From a virus: a stretch of 52,797 bases of DNA. The position numbers were made by a program, and so were the translations under genes. A model generated the notes under the pieces. The model did not search any database. It was given only the letters and a program-made list of their open reading frames with translations, and was not told the DNA's origin. Location of the stretch: positions 1 to 52,797 of the IMG/VR virus record IMGVR_UViG_3300023179_000145; one strand, 5' to 3'. Below, in pieces: positions 1 to 7,957 of this stretch (the first letter of the stretch is position 1; every line of letters begins with the position of its first letter).

Positions 1-442
1 CTGTTAGATCGTTAACTCCGTTAGCACGTAATTCCCAAGGAAACACACCTTGTCCATATCGTGTACGATCACTATTTAAACACTTGCCACGTTCTTTTGC
101 TAATTCAACACTAGACTCAGTTAGATATAATGCCTGATGTTCCATCCAAGACTTGACTTCTGCAAGTGCATCTTTCTCGCCATATTTAAGACCACGTTTA
201 GCATGCCAGTAAGCTAGATTAGTAACACCTATGCCCAGTGGTCTAATCTCGTCGTTACTTAACTTACTTTGAATACTCAAAAAGTCTTGATAATCTAGAA
301 TATTATTAAGACTTCGATGTAGTATCCTAGCTGCTCTACGCATATCTTCAGGATTTCTGAATGCACCCCAATTCATCGACCCCAAGGTGCAGAGGCTTAT
401 GGTTGGTGGTTTTCTAATGGTTTCTTTTTTAATAATTTTCAT
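1..442 (-). CDS. nrdA: Ribonucleotide reductase class Ia alpha subunit, C-terminal piece (partial at window edge)
   Basis: The reverse strand from the ATG at 442 reads into the window edge with no stop. It starts MKIIKKETIRKPPT and then enters clear NrdA sequence, SLCTLGSMNWGAF, followed by the helical region with GIGVTNLAYW. The Cys of SLCTLG corresponds to the second redox cysteine (E. coli C462). The radical cysteine and the first redox cysteine are on the other piece (1561-3084), so neither piece can work alone. The first 14 residues are not NrdA and are an extra tail. A TATAAATA box lies just upstream. The gene continues beyond base 1. Confidence 0.9.
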   Translation of the reverse strand, partial: MKIIKKETIRKPPTISLCTLGSMNWGAFRNPEDMRRAARILHRSLNNILDYQDFLSIQSKLSNDEIRPLGIGVTNLAYWHAKRGLKYGEKDALAEVKSWMEHQALYLTESSVELAKERGKCLNSDRTRYGQGVFPWELRANGVNDLT

Positions 443-456
443 TTTTCTATCTTTTA

Positions 457-472
457 TATAAATATATTTATA
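457..472. promoter_or_regulatory. Palindromic divergent late promoter
   Basis: TATAAATATATTTATA is a perfect 16-bp palindrome. It holds a T4 late-promoter octamer TATAAATA on each strand, one facing the HNH gene at 489 and the other facing the nrdA C-piece at 442. Late promoters of this class need the phage sigma (gp55) and the sliding clamp. The boxes are seen; the function is inferred. Confidence 0.7.
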
Positions 473-488
473 CATCATAAAGTACACA

Positions 489-1580
489 ATGTATAAAATT
501 AACATTAATTCTGTTCACTGGTCTAGATATATTCGTTTCATTGAAACTCGTTCTAATAGAGTTATTCCCTCCGATACTGTAGTAGAAATTCATCATATTA
601 TTCCTAGATGTGCGGGAGGGAATGATACTACAGATAATTTGATCAAGCTCACTGTGAGAGAACACTTTGTTGCTCATTGGATGCTTACTAGGGTTGGCCT
701 CGACGAGGTTTGGTATAAACTTCGTTTTGCATTTGGTTTCATGAGTGTTTCTAGTAAATCTAATTCTTACAGAAAACTTCTCACATCTAGGCAATTTGAA
801 AAATCTAAAAAGATTAGGAAAGAAACTATTAAACAATGGAACGACATTAACCCATCCACAATCAAGGGAACTTCTTGGTATGCTGATGAGGAGGGCACTT
901 TGTACAGATGTCACTCATCTTCCCCTAAAATAACAGAATTTAATTTAACCGCAGTATCACCCGGAAAAGGGAAAAAATGGTATACAGATGGGACTAATTT
1001 TTTCATGCTAACTGAATTTGACCCAAAAATTATATCATTAAAATTATATCCTGGTTCACCGAGTCTAGGTAAAAAAAAGAAATATTCACCCGAGTCTGCC
1101 AAAAGACTGTCATCGGATAGAGCAGGAAGATTATGGTTCAATGATGGCACAAGATCATATAAATTAAAACCGGAAGATCCTATAATATCAGAATTAGAGT
1201 TAGTTTTTGGTAGAATAATATCATCAACGGGGTTAGAACGTATTAGAAAAGGTGCCGCTTGGGAGAGAACATCAGAACATAATTTAAATAATTCATCTCG
1301 GCAAAAATCAAAACTACGATACAACGACGGAGTTAATAATTTTACATTATTGCCAGATGATCCGTTGATTTCCCAGTTATCGCTCACTAGGGGAGTGATA
1401 CTTACTGAAGAGGGAAAAATTTCTCTTTCCTCTTCTTCTAAAGTCAAGGATCTTTCGTACATAATTGGCAAAAAATGGTTTAATGACGGCATAAAAAATT
1501 ATAGACTTTTAGAAAAAGAGGGCATGAATCTAGGACTAACTATTGGAAAGTTACATAAGATTAAATCAAAAGATTCTTAA
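489..1580 (+). CDS. HNH homing endonuclease with tandem DNA-binding repeats
   Basis: This 363-aa protein has an N-terminal HNH domain at about residues 33-75: EIHHIIPRCAGG, then the NLIKLTVREHFVAHWML helix. The same domain occurs in the HNH genes at 28164 and 32952. From about residue 125 to the end there are five diverged repeats of 35-50 aa, each with a W(Y/F)xDG core (SWYADE, KWYTDG, LWFNDG, LRYNDG, KWFNDG) and a following leucine-rich strand. These are probably DNA-recognition modules. The gene lies inside nrdA on the opposite strand and overlaps the 3' end of the nrdA N-piece by 20 nt. No good Shine-Dalgarno site is seen; a late-promoter box precedes it. Confidence 0.9.
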   Translation: MYKININSVHWSRYIRFIETRSNRVIPSDTVVEIHHIIPRCAGGNDTTDNLIKLTVREHFVAHWMLTRVGLDEVWYKLRFAFGFMSVSSKSNSYRKLLTSRQFEKSKKIRKETIKQWNDINPSTIKGTSWYADEEGTLYRCHSSSPKITEFNLTAVSPGKGKKWYTDGTNFFMLTEFDPKIISLKLYPGSPSLGKKKKYSPESAKRLSSDRAGRLWFNDGTRSYKLKPEDPIISELELVFGRIISSTGLERIRKGAAWERTSEHNLNNSSRQKSKLRYNDGVNNFTLLPDDPLISQLSLTRGVILTEEGKISLSSSSKVKDLSYIIGKKWFNDGIKNYRLLEKEGMNLGLTIGKLHKIKSKDS

Positions 1581-3084
1581 TATCATCATGTTCAGTTAGA
1601 TCCTTTACCTTTTTTGTGGTATCATCTGATAACAAAACACGATGCTGCCCTGGCAATGTAATTTCTTGACCATCGTCTAAATATAACTTAAATTCTCCTT
1701 CATCATCAATAGATTCAAATGGTGAATTTGGAAGAGTAATTTCGGCGCAAAGGTTGGATTGATACACTGGATTTTCTAATGGATCAAACGGTCCTTGAGC
1801 TTGAACATTGTCTGTGTACATCAAGTAGATACGCCCTGTATCAGTACGTTCTTTAAGAATGCCACCCTTGAACACTTCTTCAGCACTCATTGTGAGTTTT
1901 CTCAAGTCAGAGCGGTTTTCGTACTCAACATACAATTCTTCAAACTTCTTGGTGTCTTTATAGAATGCCTCGTAAAGATCAGGAACCTCGTGGGGATCAA
2001 AAAATGTAATATTACCTTGATCTTTGAATCTTCTCCAGAAAAAAGCATTTAGTACGACTCCATAGTCCAAATGCCTCACACGTGTTTCTTCAGTACCTTG
2101 ATTATTTTTAAGGACAATCATATCTGAGAATTGTAGGTGCCAAATTTGAAACCACACTGTACAACTAGCATTTCTGATGCCACCCTGACTTGTGGCTCGT
2201 AAATCAGCGAACCACTTTTTCAAGAATGGTATCATGCCTGTGTGGGAAATTTCTCCGTTTCTGATTGGTGCTCCTAGCGGTCTAATTTTACCAATTTCAA
2301 GACCAATACCTGCACGTTTAGATGCGTATTTACCCATCATCTCGCCAGTAGCGTATATTGAATTTAAGCTGTCACCCGCAGAAATCAAAACGCAGGAAGA
2401 AAATTGCTTAGTAGGAGTACCAAGCCCGGCAAGAACAGGAGTAGCCAATGTAAAGAGTCCATCACTTGCTGCATTGTAATACTCTTTGATGTAGCGCATT
2501 CTCGCTGAGTTCGGTTCTTCTCGGTGAAATATAGTAGCAGCCGCGACCATGTATCTAATTTGTGGAGTTTCATAAATTTCCTTTGTTGCACGATTTTTTA
2601 CTAGATATTTTTCAATGAGTTGTTCAATGGCTGCATAGCTGTAGAGTTCGTCTTTTGAATGATCAATAAACGATTCCATCTTGCCCCAATCTTCTTCTGT
2701 ATACCAGTCTAGTAATTCTGCGGTATATAGACCAGTAGCTATATTACGTTTTACGATTTCGTATAAGGGCGGAACTGCATAAGTGCCGTATACATCTTTT
2801 CTGAGCATGCTTAGTCGCTGTTTTCCTGCCACATATTGATAATTAGTATGTCCTACTTCGGGATTAGATTCAACGTCGATTAGGTCAACAATGGCTCGTA
2901 GTGTAATGCCGTCAATTTCTTTGGTTGTGATGCCATCATAAAAGTGCATCTGTGCCTTGATCTCTACCATGCTTTGACTTACGTCTGCTGTGCCTGAACA
3001 TACTTTGGCAATTTGGGCCTGCCATTTTTCCAGACTCAATTGTTCTTTTCTTCCGTTACGTTTAATAACTGTGATTTGTGTCAT
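1561..3084 (-). CDS. nrdA: Ribonucleotide reductase class Ia alpha subunit, N-terminal piece
   Basis: This 507-aa protein makes deoxynucleotides by reducing ribonucleotides. An ATP-cone lies at residues 1-90. The first redox cysteine is in FSSCVLIS (E. coli C225) and the radical cysteine is in SNLCAEITLP (C439, with N437 and E441 equivalents). NrdA sequence stops at about residue 464 (IDDEGE). The last 43 residues are foreign and look like an intein block B (see 1564-1692). The rest of the enzyme is at 1-442, beyond an HNH gene. The break falls between two active-site cysteines. This resembles the split nrdA of Aeromonas phage Aeh1, which works as a complex of two chains. Whether these pieces assemble is unknown. 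Confidence 0.93.
   Translation of the reverse strand: MTQITVIKRNGRKEQLSLEKWQAQIAKVCSGTADVSQSMVEIKAQMHFYDGITTKEIDGITLRAIVDLIDVESNPEVGHTNYQYVAGKQRLSMLRKDVYGTYAVPPLYEIVKRNIATGLYTAELLDWYTEEDWGKMESFIDHSKDELYSYAAIEQLIEKYLVKNRATKEIYETPQIRYMVAAATIFHREEPNSARMRYIKEYYNAASDGLFTLATPVLAGLGTPTKQFSSCVLISAGDSLNSIYATGEMMGKYASKRAGIGLEIGKIRPLGAPIRNGEISHTGMIPFLKKWFADLRATSQGGIRNASCTVWFQIWHLQFSDMIVLKNNQGTEETRVRHLDYGVVLNAFFWRRFKDQGNITFFDPHEVPDLYEAFYKDTKKFEELYVEYENRSDLRKLTMSAEEVFKGGILKERTDTGRIYLMYTDNVQAQGPFDPLENPVYQSNLCAEITLPNSPFESIDDEGEFKLYLDDGQEITLPGQHRVLLSDDTTKKVKDLTEHDDIKNLLI
1564..1692 (-). other. Probable remnant of a split-intein N-fragment at the end of NrdA-N
   Basis: Residues 465-507 of NrdA-N are not NrdA. 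They read like an intein block B region: FKLYLDDGQEI, then LPGQHRVLL where inteins have TxxH, then a KVKDLTEHDDI element like the usual 'dL..gD.I'. The live N-intein of UvsW in this window has the same order (MYELEFDNGNKILVTGNH, then RADELTNAHEI). The catalytic first Cys and block A are missing, and the NrdA C-piece has no terminal HN, so it should not splice. The intein reading is an inference from similarity by eye. Confidence 0.5.
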
Positions 3085-3088
3085 ATAC

Positions 3089-3511
3089 TCAATATAGTTG
3101 TTTTTTTATATCGCTCTGTGCGATGTGATGTTTGTTTTGCTGTAGGTTGATATTTAACCCTATAGACTGATCCCAATTCAATATATATTTTCCATTCTCT
3201 ACCAGGACTAAATTGCCCTGATCTGAATCAACCAACACAGCGTCCTGGAGATCATCACGATCCAGCACAGTAATAGTATACAGGATCCCTAGCCCTCGAG
3301 CAATATCACAATAGATATTATCGCTCAAAAGTTGCCAGGGATCTGGCCAATCTTGTCGATCATCCCAGTGTAAATGATAAGCCCGCCATGGAGTTTTTTG
3401 CCACCAGGAGTTGATCTCGCCTAGTGCATCGGGCTTGGGTAGCATGCGAACACGATCTCTTAGAGAGTTCCACGCTGCCAGGCGTTGTTCAAAGGTTGAA
3501 CACCACATCAA
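3089..3511 (-). CDS. Conserved hypothetical protein next to the tail spike gene
   Basis: This 140-aa acidic protein is rich in Trp, with segments WWQKTPWRAYHLHWDD and WPDPWQLLSDN, and a conserved-looking YCDIARGLGILYT. I recall similar proteins in T4-like cyanophages but no known function. Its start overlaps the end of the spike gene by 4 nt, so the two are translationally coupled. It might be a chaperone or partner of the spike, but this rests on position only. There is no signal peptide or membrane segment. Confidence 0.7.
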   Translation of the reverse strand: MMWCSTFEQRLAAWNSLRDRVRMLPKPDALGEINSWWQKTPWRAYHLHWDDRQDWPDPWQLLSDNIYCDIARGLGILYTITVLDRDDLQDAVLVDSDQGNLVLVENGKYILNWDQSIGLNINLQQNKHHIAQSDIKKQLY

Positions 3512-5094
3512 GCAAGTTTGGTTATTGAATAGTTAATAGTGGCTGCGATGCCAGTGTTGGTGGTAGTAGCTTTCCAACTCACAATACCAGCAGTTTCGCT
3601 AACAGCAAACGCAACACCAGTGGATGCATTCTGCACACCAGAATCTGATCCTTGTATATTTGTACCCGCTGAGTCGGTGCCAGCCACAATAGTGTACACA
3701 CCAGTTCTGGTGTTAACATCTCGCACTATGGTATAGTTGATCTGAACTGCTCTAATTGCTGTGGCATCAAATGTCAAAATGGTTTGGTTGGCAGTATTGT
3801 TGAGTAATGTTCCAGTAGTACCAGTTTGCCTTACATACGTACCTTGTTGTGTTTGATTAGCAGCATCAAATGCTATGTTAATACCGTTGTTGATGTTGAT
3901 TCGAGGATATGTGCCAGCATACGCTGTGGTACGTTGAAACATGTCGCCAACGCTGACATTGTTTTGTCCTACAAAATTAATTACCGCAGTAGCCGGCGAT
4001 GTAGTTCCGTTAAAATGATTGCCCACGTCATAAAACGTGTTGTATCCACTGGCATTCATTCCTGTATTAGCAGCAATCAAAATACCCTCGGCGTAGATGT
4101 TATCAAACACATTGCCCAAGAATCTAAATCCAGTAGGGCCGCCGCTGATTGGAGCCGGGTCTCCTAGCAACACACCTTGATAGTGTGTGTCAAATGTGCT
4201 TTCAGTGACCAATACGCCTTGTACTTGATTGGGAGTCTCAAATGCCCAAGTGGTGCCACCAAATGTACATCCACGGAACGTGATGTTTTTACAGATTAAA
4301 CTCGCAGTAGACGAAAAATGCACACATGCCACATTGTCAAGTGCGTCTGTTAGATCAAGTTGGGTGCGAGATCCTAAAAAACTCACGTCAGTAAAGGTAC
4401 ATTGTTCAGCATCTTCAACTAAAAATATGTCAGCTAGGCCTGCGGCTTCAAACCCCATATTGGAGATTGAAATATCAACAGGAGGGGTAGCACCATTGTT
4501 ACCAATGTTTACTCCTGTTTGCTGCAAGCTATCACTGTACACAGCCACATACTGGCTGGCACTGGCTGCGTCTAATACAATAACACTAGAGTTGATCCCT
4601 TCGCCATACAACAATGCATAAGGTGGAATTTTGATTGAACTGGTAACCAAATAGCGGCCAGCTGGAAAGAATAATGATCTACGTATTTGTGGATTTGGTT
4701 CTCTACAATACAGTTGAAACAATGCACGATTGATAGCATCGGTGTCATCAGTTACACCATCTCCTGTTGCACCAAAATTCAATACGCTGGCAAATTGATC
4801 TAACCAACTTTGTACACTTATACTAACTGGGCTACCAGATGATGCTCCGGTCTGCGCTATGTATCCAGCAGCAGCACCTTTGTAAGTGTATGCACCCCCT
4901 ACCAGCAATATATCACTGTATTCGGTGAGTATTTCTGTATTGCCTATTACAGGGGCGCCATCTTGCAAGGTTCCATTGCCGATGTAGAGTCGACGTGTGT
5001 CGATGGCCCAGCCCAACTCCGCGCCAGCCAATTGTGGCAGATTTTCTGCTAGACCTTTACGGTTTGTTATTCGTGATACTTGAACTATTGCCAT
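3508..5094 (-). CDS. Tail fibre/spike protein with pectate-lyase-like beta-helix
   Basis: This 528-aa protein begins with a virion-attachment-like segment (QLAGAELGWAIDTRRLYIGNG), common at the N-terminus of phage fibre and tropism proteins. At about residue 105 comes the classic start of a right-handed beta-helix, NFGATGDGVTDDTDAI, followed by FFPAGRYLVTSS. The rest is Gly/Asn/Thr-rich with many beta-strand repeats, ending in a beta-rich tail. It probably binds or degrades host surface polysaccharide. A CTAAATA late-like box lies upstream. The family (pectate lyase superfamily spike) is clear; the substrate is unknown. Confidence 0.87.
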   Translation of the reverse strand: MAIVQVSRITNRKGLAENLPQLAGAELGWAIDTRRLYIGNGTLQDGAPVIGNTEILTEYSDILLVGGAYTYKGAAAGYIAQTGASSGSPVSISVQSWLDQFASVLNFGATGDGVTDDTDAINRALFQLYCREPNPQIRRSLFFPAGRYLVTSSIKIPPYALLYGEGINSSVIVLDAASASQYVAVYSDSLQQTGVNIGNNGATPPVDISISNMGFEAAGLADIFLVEDAEQCTFTDVSFLGSRTQLDLTDALDNVACVHFSSTASLICKNITFRGCTFGGTTWAFETPNQVQGVLVTESTFDTHYQGVLLGDPAPISGGPTGFRFLGNVFDNIYAEGILIAANTGMNASGYNTFYDVGNHFNGTTSPATAVINFVGQNNVSVGDMFQRTTAYAGTYPRININNGINIAFDAANQTQQGTYVRQTGTTGTLLNNTANQTILTFDATAIRAVQINYTIVRDVNTRTGVYTIVAGTDSAGTNIQGSDSGVQNASTGVAFAVSETAGIVSWKATTTNTGIAATINYSITKLA

Positions 5095-5140
5095 GTGAGT
5101 CCTAATTCTGTGCTGTATTTAGCCAGAATCCATCAGGCAA

Positions 5141-5902
5141 CTAAATGTGCTGGGTGTAGTATTCTTCTACCTTGCGCCACCATAAGTTGCAATAACGATC
5201 GTACTCAGCACCTTCTAATACAAATTCTTGATATTGAGGCTTGGTAATAAGATTGTGATTCACATCAAGTTCAGGTTTCACACACATGAGAATCACTCCC
5301 TTGCGTATTTTTGTACCATGCAATTCATTATGTGCCTCTGCATAAGCACATAACTGAACAAAGTAATCATCAATCCATTCACGCTTTTTGGGCTTGTTGG
5401 ATTGTTTGTAATCCAGGATGGATTCTTCGTTCAAGTGCATGCCTGCACCATCAGTAGTACCTGCATAGATCTTGGGAAAGTATAGTGGAACTTCAATACC
5501 CCAGAATTCAGAGACATTTTTCAACCCATCACGGATTACAGTTCGGGCCATTTCATGACTTGACCAACTAAACGGGTTAGTACCACGTTCTTTGATTGCG
5601 CCTGTTTTCACATAGTCTTCGAGATATGTGTGCATACGTGTGCCACGGTTGGCAGCTTCTGTGGTGATTTGTTGTGCTTTTTCTGCTCCAACTGCACGCC
5701 GCCAATTATGCAGTGCTGCTTTGCTAGCTTCACTTTTGGTCTTGTCAAGAATGGTAGTCACACTTGGTAACTTGTTTCCATCAGGTGTGGCATAGAAACG
5801 TTTGCCGTCTATTGTGACTCGGGGAATTGGTTGATAATCAAATTTTGGATTGTACAAATTATACTCTAAAACTACTTCCGCAACCGCAGCGGTCACGTTC
5901 AT
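5141..5902 (-). CDS. PD-(D/E)XK (RecB/Cas4-like) exonuclease
   Basis: This 253-aa protein carries the core of a RecB-family nuclease: LPSVTTIL near residue 45, RGTRMHTYLEDY near 86 (the His of motif I), GTTDGAGMH near 148, and ILDYKQSNKPKK near 163 (Asp and the catalytic x-K/Q motif), then DDYFVQLCAYA. Such nucleases occur in T4-like marine phages and probably process DNA in recombination or host DNA breakdown. The chosen ATG lies inside the 3' end of iscA (44-nt overlap). Homology-like sequence only begins around residue 14, so a later non-ATG start is possible. Confidence 0.82.
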   Translation of the reverse strand: MNVTAAVAEVVLEYNLYNPKFDYQPIPRVTIDGKRFYATPDGNKLPSVTTILDKTKSEASKAALHNWRRAVGAEKAQQITTEAANRGTRMHTYLEDYVKTGAIKERGTNPFSWSSHEMARTVIRDGLKNVSEFWGIEVPLYFPKIYAGTTDGAGMHLNEESILDYKQSNKPKKREWIDDYFVQLCAYAEAHNELHGTKIRKGVILMCVKPELDVNHNLITKPQYQEFVLEGAEYDRYCNLWWRKVEEYYTQHI

Positions 5903-6179
5903 TGGGGTTGTTGAACTGAAATCCTTCGTTAAGCCCTTGTCTAGTGTAATCTACTTCAAGTCCTTGTAGATATACCCTGCTTTTGGGATCAACAAATAAT
6001 TTACAGTTGTTGCAATCGATACATATATCATCAGACCGCACAGTGTCTACATATTCTAACACATAAGCAAGCCCAGAGCAACCTGTTGTTTTGACTCCCA
6101 CACGGATACCAATTCCGCGACCACGACGTTGAATAGTTTGAGTTATTTTTTGAGCAGCAGTTTCAGTTAACGAGATCAT
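5859..6179 (-). CDS. iscA: IscA/HesB-type iron-sulfur carrier protein
   Basis: This 106-aa A-type carrier accepts and passes on Fe-S clusters. The three conserved cysteines are present: one in KTTGCSGLAYVLEY and two in the C-terminal CGCGSSF. Length and order match bacterial IscA/SufA. The start overlaps the stop of the upstream HEG by 4 nt (ATGA). Together with iscU it forms a small phage Fe-S module, although an HEG lies between them. In infection it may support Fe-S enzymes of the host or phage; which enzymes is not shown. Confidence 0.92.
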   Translation of the reverse strand: MISLTETAAQKITQTIQRRGRGIGIRVGVKTTGCSGLAYVLEYVDTVRSDDICIDCNNCKLFVDPKSRVYLQGLEVDYTRQGLNEGFQFNNPNERDRCGCGSSFRV

Positions 6180-6919
6180 ATTGTTTTTATAAATTCTTGC
6201 AATTCACATTCCCAAACAACAGTAATATTATACCCCAAGGATTCTAAATATTTCTGTCTTTCTGAATCTAACTGCCATTTTTCTTTGGCAGTTTTCTTTA
6301 ACTGTGGATGGTAAAAGTCTTCAGCAAACAATTTTGGATTGCAGTGCCAATAATCTCCATATACTTCAACTATGTGTTTAGTGTCTTCGTTAACGTAATC
6401 AGGTTTATATTTTCCTATTTTAACATTTGTTTTATAATCAACTAACAATAGTTCTAATGTTTTTTCTTTTTTACTACGCGGAGAAGTTTTTGCAAGATGT
6501 CCAACATTTTCTGTGCCGTATCTTTCAAGATTAGTTTTTTTAACCTTCTCAAAATAATCAGTTGTATGTTTCTTTCCTTTAAAATTACCAGGTAGCCCTT
6601 TATTCCATGCAGTTTGCAATCCTTGTTTATTTTTGTTCCACGGCGTTCTTCCTTTGCAGGATTCAGATAAATTCTTAACCCATGTATCTCTATTTTGTTC
6701 TCTAGTAGCATACCGATCAGCATTCCATGTCCTGGATTCTGTCATATCTGGATTCCGTTGCCAGTGCAATTTAGCAGAACAAGATTTCGAACAACATTCT
6801 ATACCAGAGCCTTTTACTAATGTTCCGCAGATAGGACACGGTTTATGTCCTTTTTGATAACCATTTTTGTTGTCTTTTCTTAGTGTGATGCCGCAACCGC
6901 ATTTACATAGATTTTTCAT
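6176..6919 (-). CDS. Vsr-like (EDxHD-type) homing endonuclease
   Basis: The protein is about 247 aa. Its N-terminus has CKCGCG and a zinc-finger-like CPICGT...CCSKSC, then NUMOD-like linkers (GRTPWNKNKQG, TAWNKGLPG). Its C-terminal Vsr-like nuclease core reads HIVEVYGDYWHCNP, followed by a Lys/Asp-rich helix and YNITVVWECEL. The ATG at 6919 is chosen because it starts MKNLCKCGCG; the upstream in-frame TTG lies inside the promoter octamer. It sits between iscU and iscA and ends inside the iscA start (ATGA). It is a selfish element, not part of Fe-S assembly. Confidence 0.87.
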   Translation of the reverse strand: MKNLCKCGCGITLRKDNKNGYQKGHKPCPICGTLVKGSGIECCSKSCSAKLHWQRNPDMTESRTWNADRYATREQNRDTWVKNLSESCKGRTPWNKNKQGLQTAWNKGLPGNFKGKKHTTDYFEKVKKTNLERYGTENVGHLAKTSPRSKKEKTLELLLVDYKTNVKIGKYKPDYVNEDTKHIVEVYGDYWHCNPKLFAEDFYHPQLKKTAKEKWQLDSERQKYLESLGYNITVVWECELQEFIKTI

Positions 6920-6924
6920 AACTT

Positions 6925-6932
6925 TATTTATC
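6925..6932 (-). promoter_or_regulatory. Late promoter octamer GATAAATA
   Basis: GATAAATA lies on the minus strand exactly 5 nt before the HEG ATG at 6919. In T4 that spacing puts the transcript start at about the A of ATG, which suggests a leaderless mRNA. Confidence 0.55.
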
Positions 6933-6945
6933 AAAGTTATTTGCT

Positions 6946-7329
6946 CTATGTTTGGTTATGTTTTTCTTTGTAGTCTTTGACCGCTGCGGCAATGGCATCA
7001 GAAGCAAGGATGCTACAATGGATTTTGACTGGGGGCAGCGCGAGTTCTTGAGCAATCTCTGAATTTTTAAGAGCTGCGGCCTGGACCAGGGTTTTGCCTT
7101 TAACCCACTCGGTAACAAGACTACTCGAGGCAATAGCACTACCGCATCCGTAGGTTTTGAATCTAGCATCTGTGATAACTCCATTTTCTACTTTGATCTG
7201 AAGTTTCATTACATCACCGCAGGCCGGACTTCCGGTGAGTCCAGTCCCTACTCCTTCTTCGTCTTTAGAAAATGAGCCAACATTTCTAGGATTGTCGTAA
7301 TGGTCGAGTAACTTTTCACTATAAGCCAT
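6946..7329 (-). CDS. iscU: IscU iron-sulfur cluster scaffold
   Basis: This 127-aa scaffold protein assembles [2Fe-2S] clusters from cysteine-desulfurase sulfur. All key residues are present: Cys and Asp of SPACGDVMKLQIK, Cys of TYGCGSAIASSS, and the LPPVKIHCSILA motif with Lys and Cys. The C-terminal DYKEKH also fits. Length is that of bacterial IscU and similarity to proteobacterial IscU is very high by eye, which suggests fairly recent host origin. The start lies within the last 11 nt of the upstream HNH gene. It is an auxiliary metabolic gene; cysteine desulfurase must come from the host or from elsewhere in the phage. Confidence 0.95.
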   Translation of the reverse strand: MAYSEKLLDHYDNPRNVGSFSKDEEGVGTGLTGSPACGDVMKLQIKVENGVITDARFKTYGCGSAIASSSLVTEWVKGKTLVQAAALKNSEIAQELALPPVKIHCSILASDAIAAAVKDYKEKHNQT

Positions 7330-7920
7330 ATTTGTCTCCAGTTATAGATTCTACTATCTCAATGGGCTGATAACTATCCCATTTCTTTCGATTTTCTTCG
7401 CCTGTGATAAATTGTATATTCTTTTTACTTCCAAGTAAAGAGGGAGCAATACCTAATTCAAATCCTTGTCTATGTGGAATGATATGATCAATTTGCCAAC
7501 TGTCTTTATACTTACCTATTGTTGGCACCCATTCACCGTTTGCTCTCATTTCTTTGATTGTTCTATATGTAAAATATCGCACTTGTTGCCGATATAATTT
7601 TAGAGGTTCTGTAATTGGATTTTTTGGCCTGAGATTGTTAAGCCGTCCATTCCAGTTAGGATTGTTTTCACCTAACATTCGCATTCTTGCTACTTCGTTG
7701 GTGCCACCTTTGTTCCACCCCAACCTTTTTCCAACCCGATTCTATTTTGTTTTGCTTTTTGTTCTTCGGTAAGTTTGATTCCTTTGTTCCACGGATCAAA
7801 CTCACCTCTGTTTAATGGATTCTTACATTTCTGTGAACAAAAATCCAAGAAGCGTGGTTTAGTTTCAAATTCATTACCACAATACTGACAACACTTGGTA
7901 ATCCCATACTTGTTTTTCAT
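7319..7920 (-). pseudogene. HNH homing endonuclease interrupted by a frameshift
   Basis: Two overlapping reading frames make one endonuclease. The first (7920 to 7690) has a zinc finger, CCQYCGNEF...FCSQKCKN, and a linker DPWNKGIKLTEEQK. The second (7723 to 7319) continues with GWNKGGTNEVARMRM, the NUMOD3-like GENNPNWNGR and the HNH core DHIIPHRQGFELG...NIQFITGEENRKKWD. Reading must move by -1 between about 7700 and 7725, near a run of A in the coding strand. It could be a dead gene, an assembly error or, less likely, programmed frameshifting. The 3' end overlaps the iscU start by 11 nt. The ATG at 7920 is preferred because the one at 7935 lies within the promoter octamer. Confidence 0.75.
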
Positions 7921-7925
7921 ACAAG

Positions 7926-7933
7926 TATTTATC
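7926..7933 (-). promoter_or_regulatory. Late promoter octamer GATAAATA
   Basis: GATAAATA on the minus strand is followed after exactly 5 nt by the ATG at 7920 of the HNH gene. The geometry is the same as at 6925, 28151 and 32872. Confidence 0.55.
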
Positions 7934-7957
7934 ATCTAGGCGCGCCCGCCGTTTGGA

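Noticed and set aside
468-914. Antisense frame under the HNH gene (148 aa)
   Set aside because: It mirrors the strong HNH coding frame and has no family likeness or ribosome site.
1561-1580. Programmed frameshift or intron joining the two NrdA pieces
   Set aside because: The pieces are separated by over 1 kb with an antisense gene and the tails are not NrdA; no group I intron core was seen.
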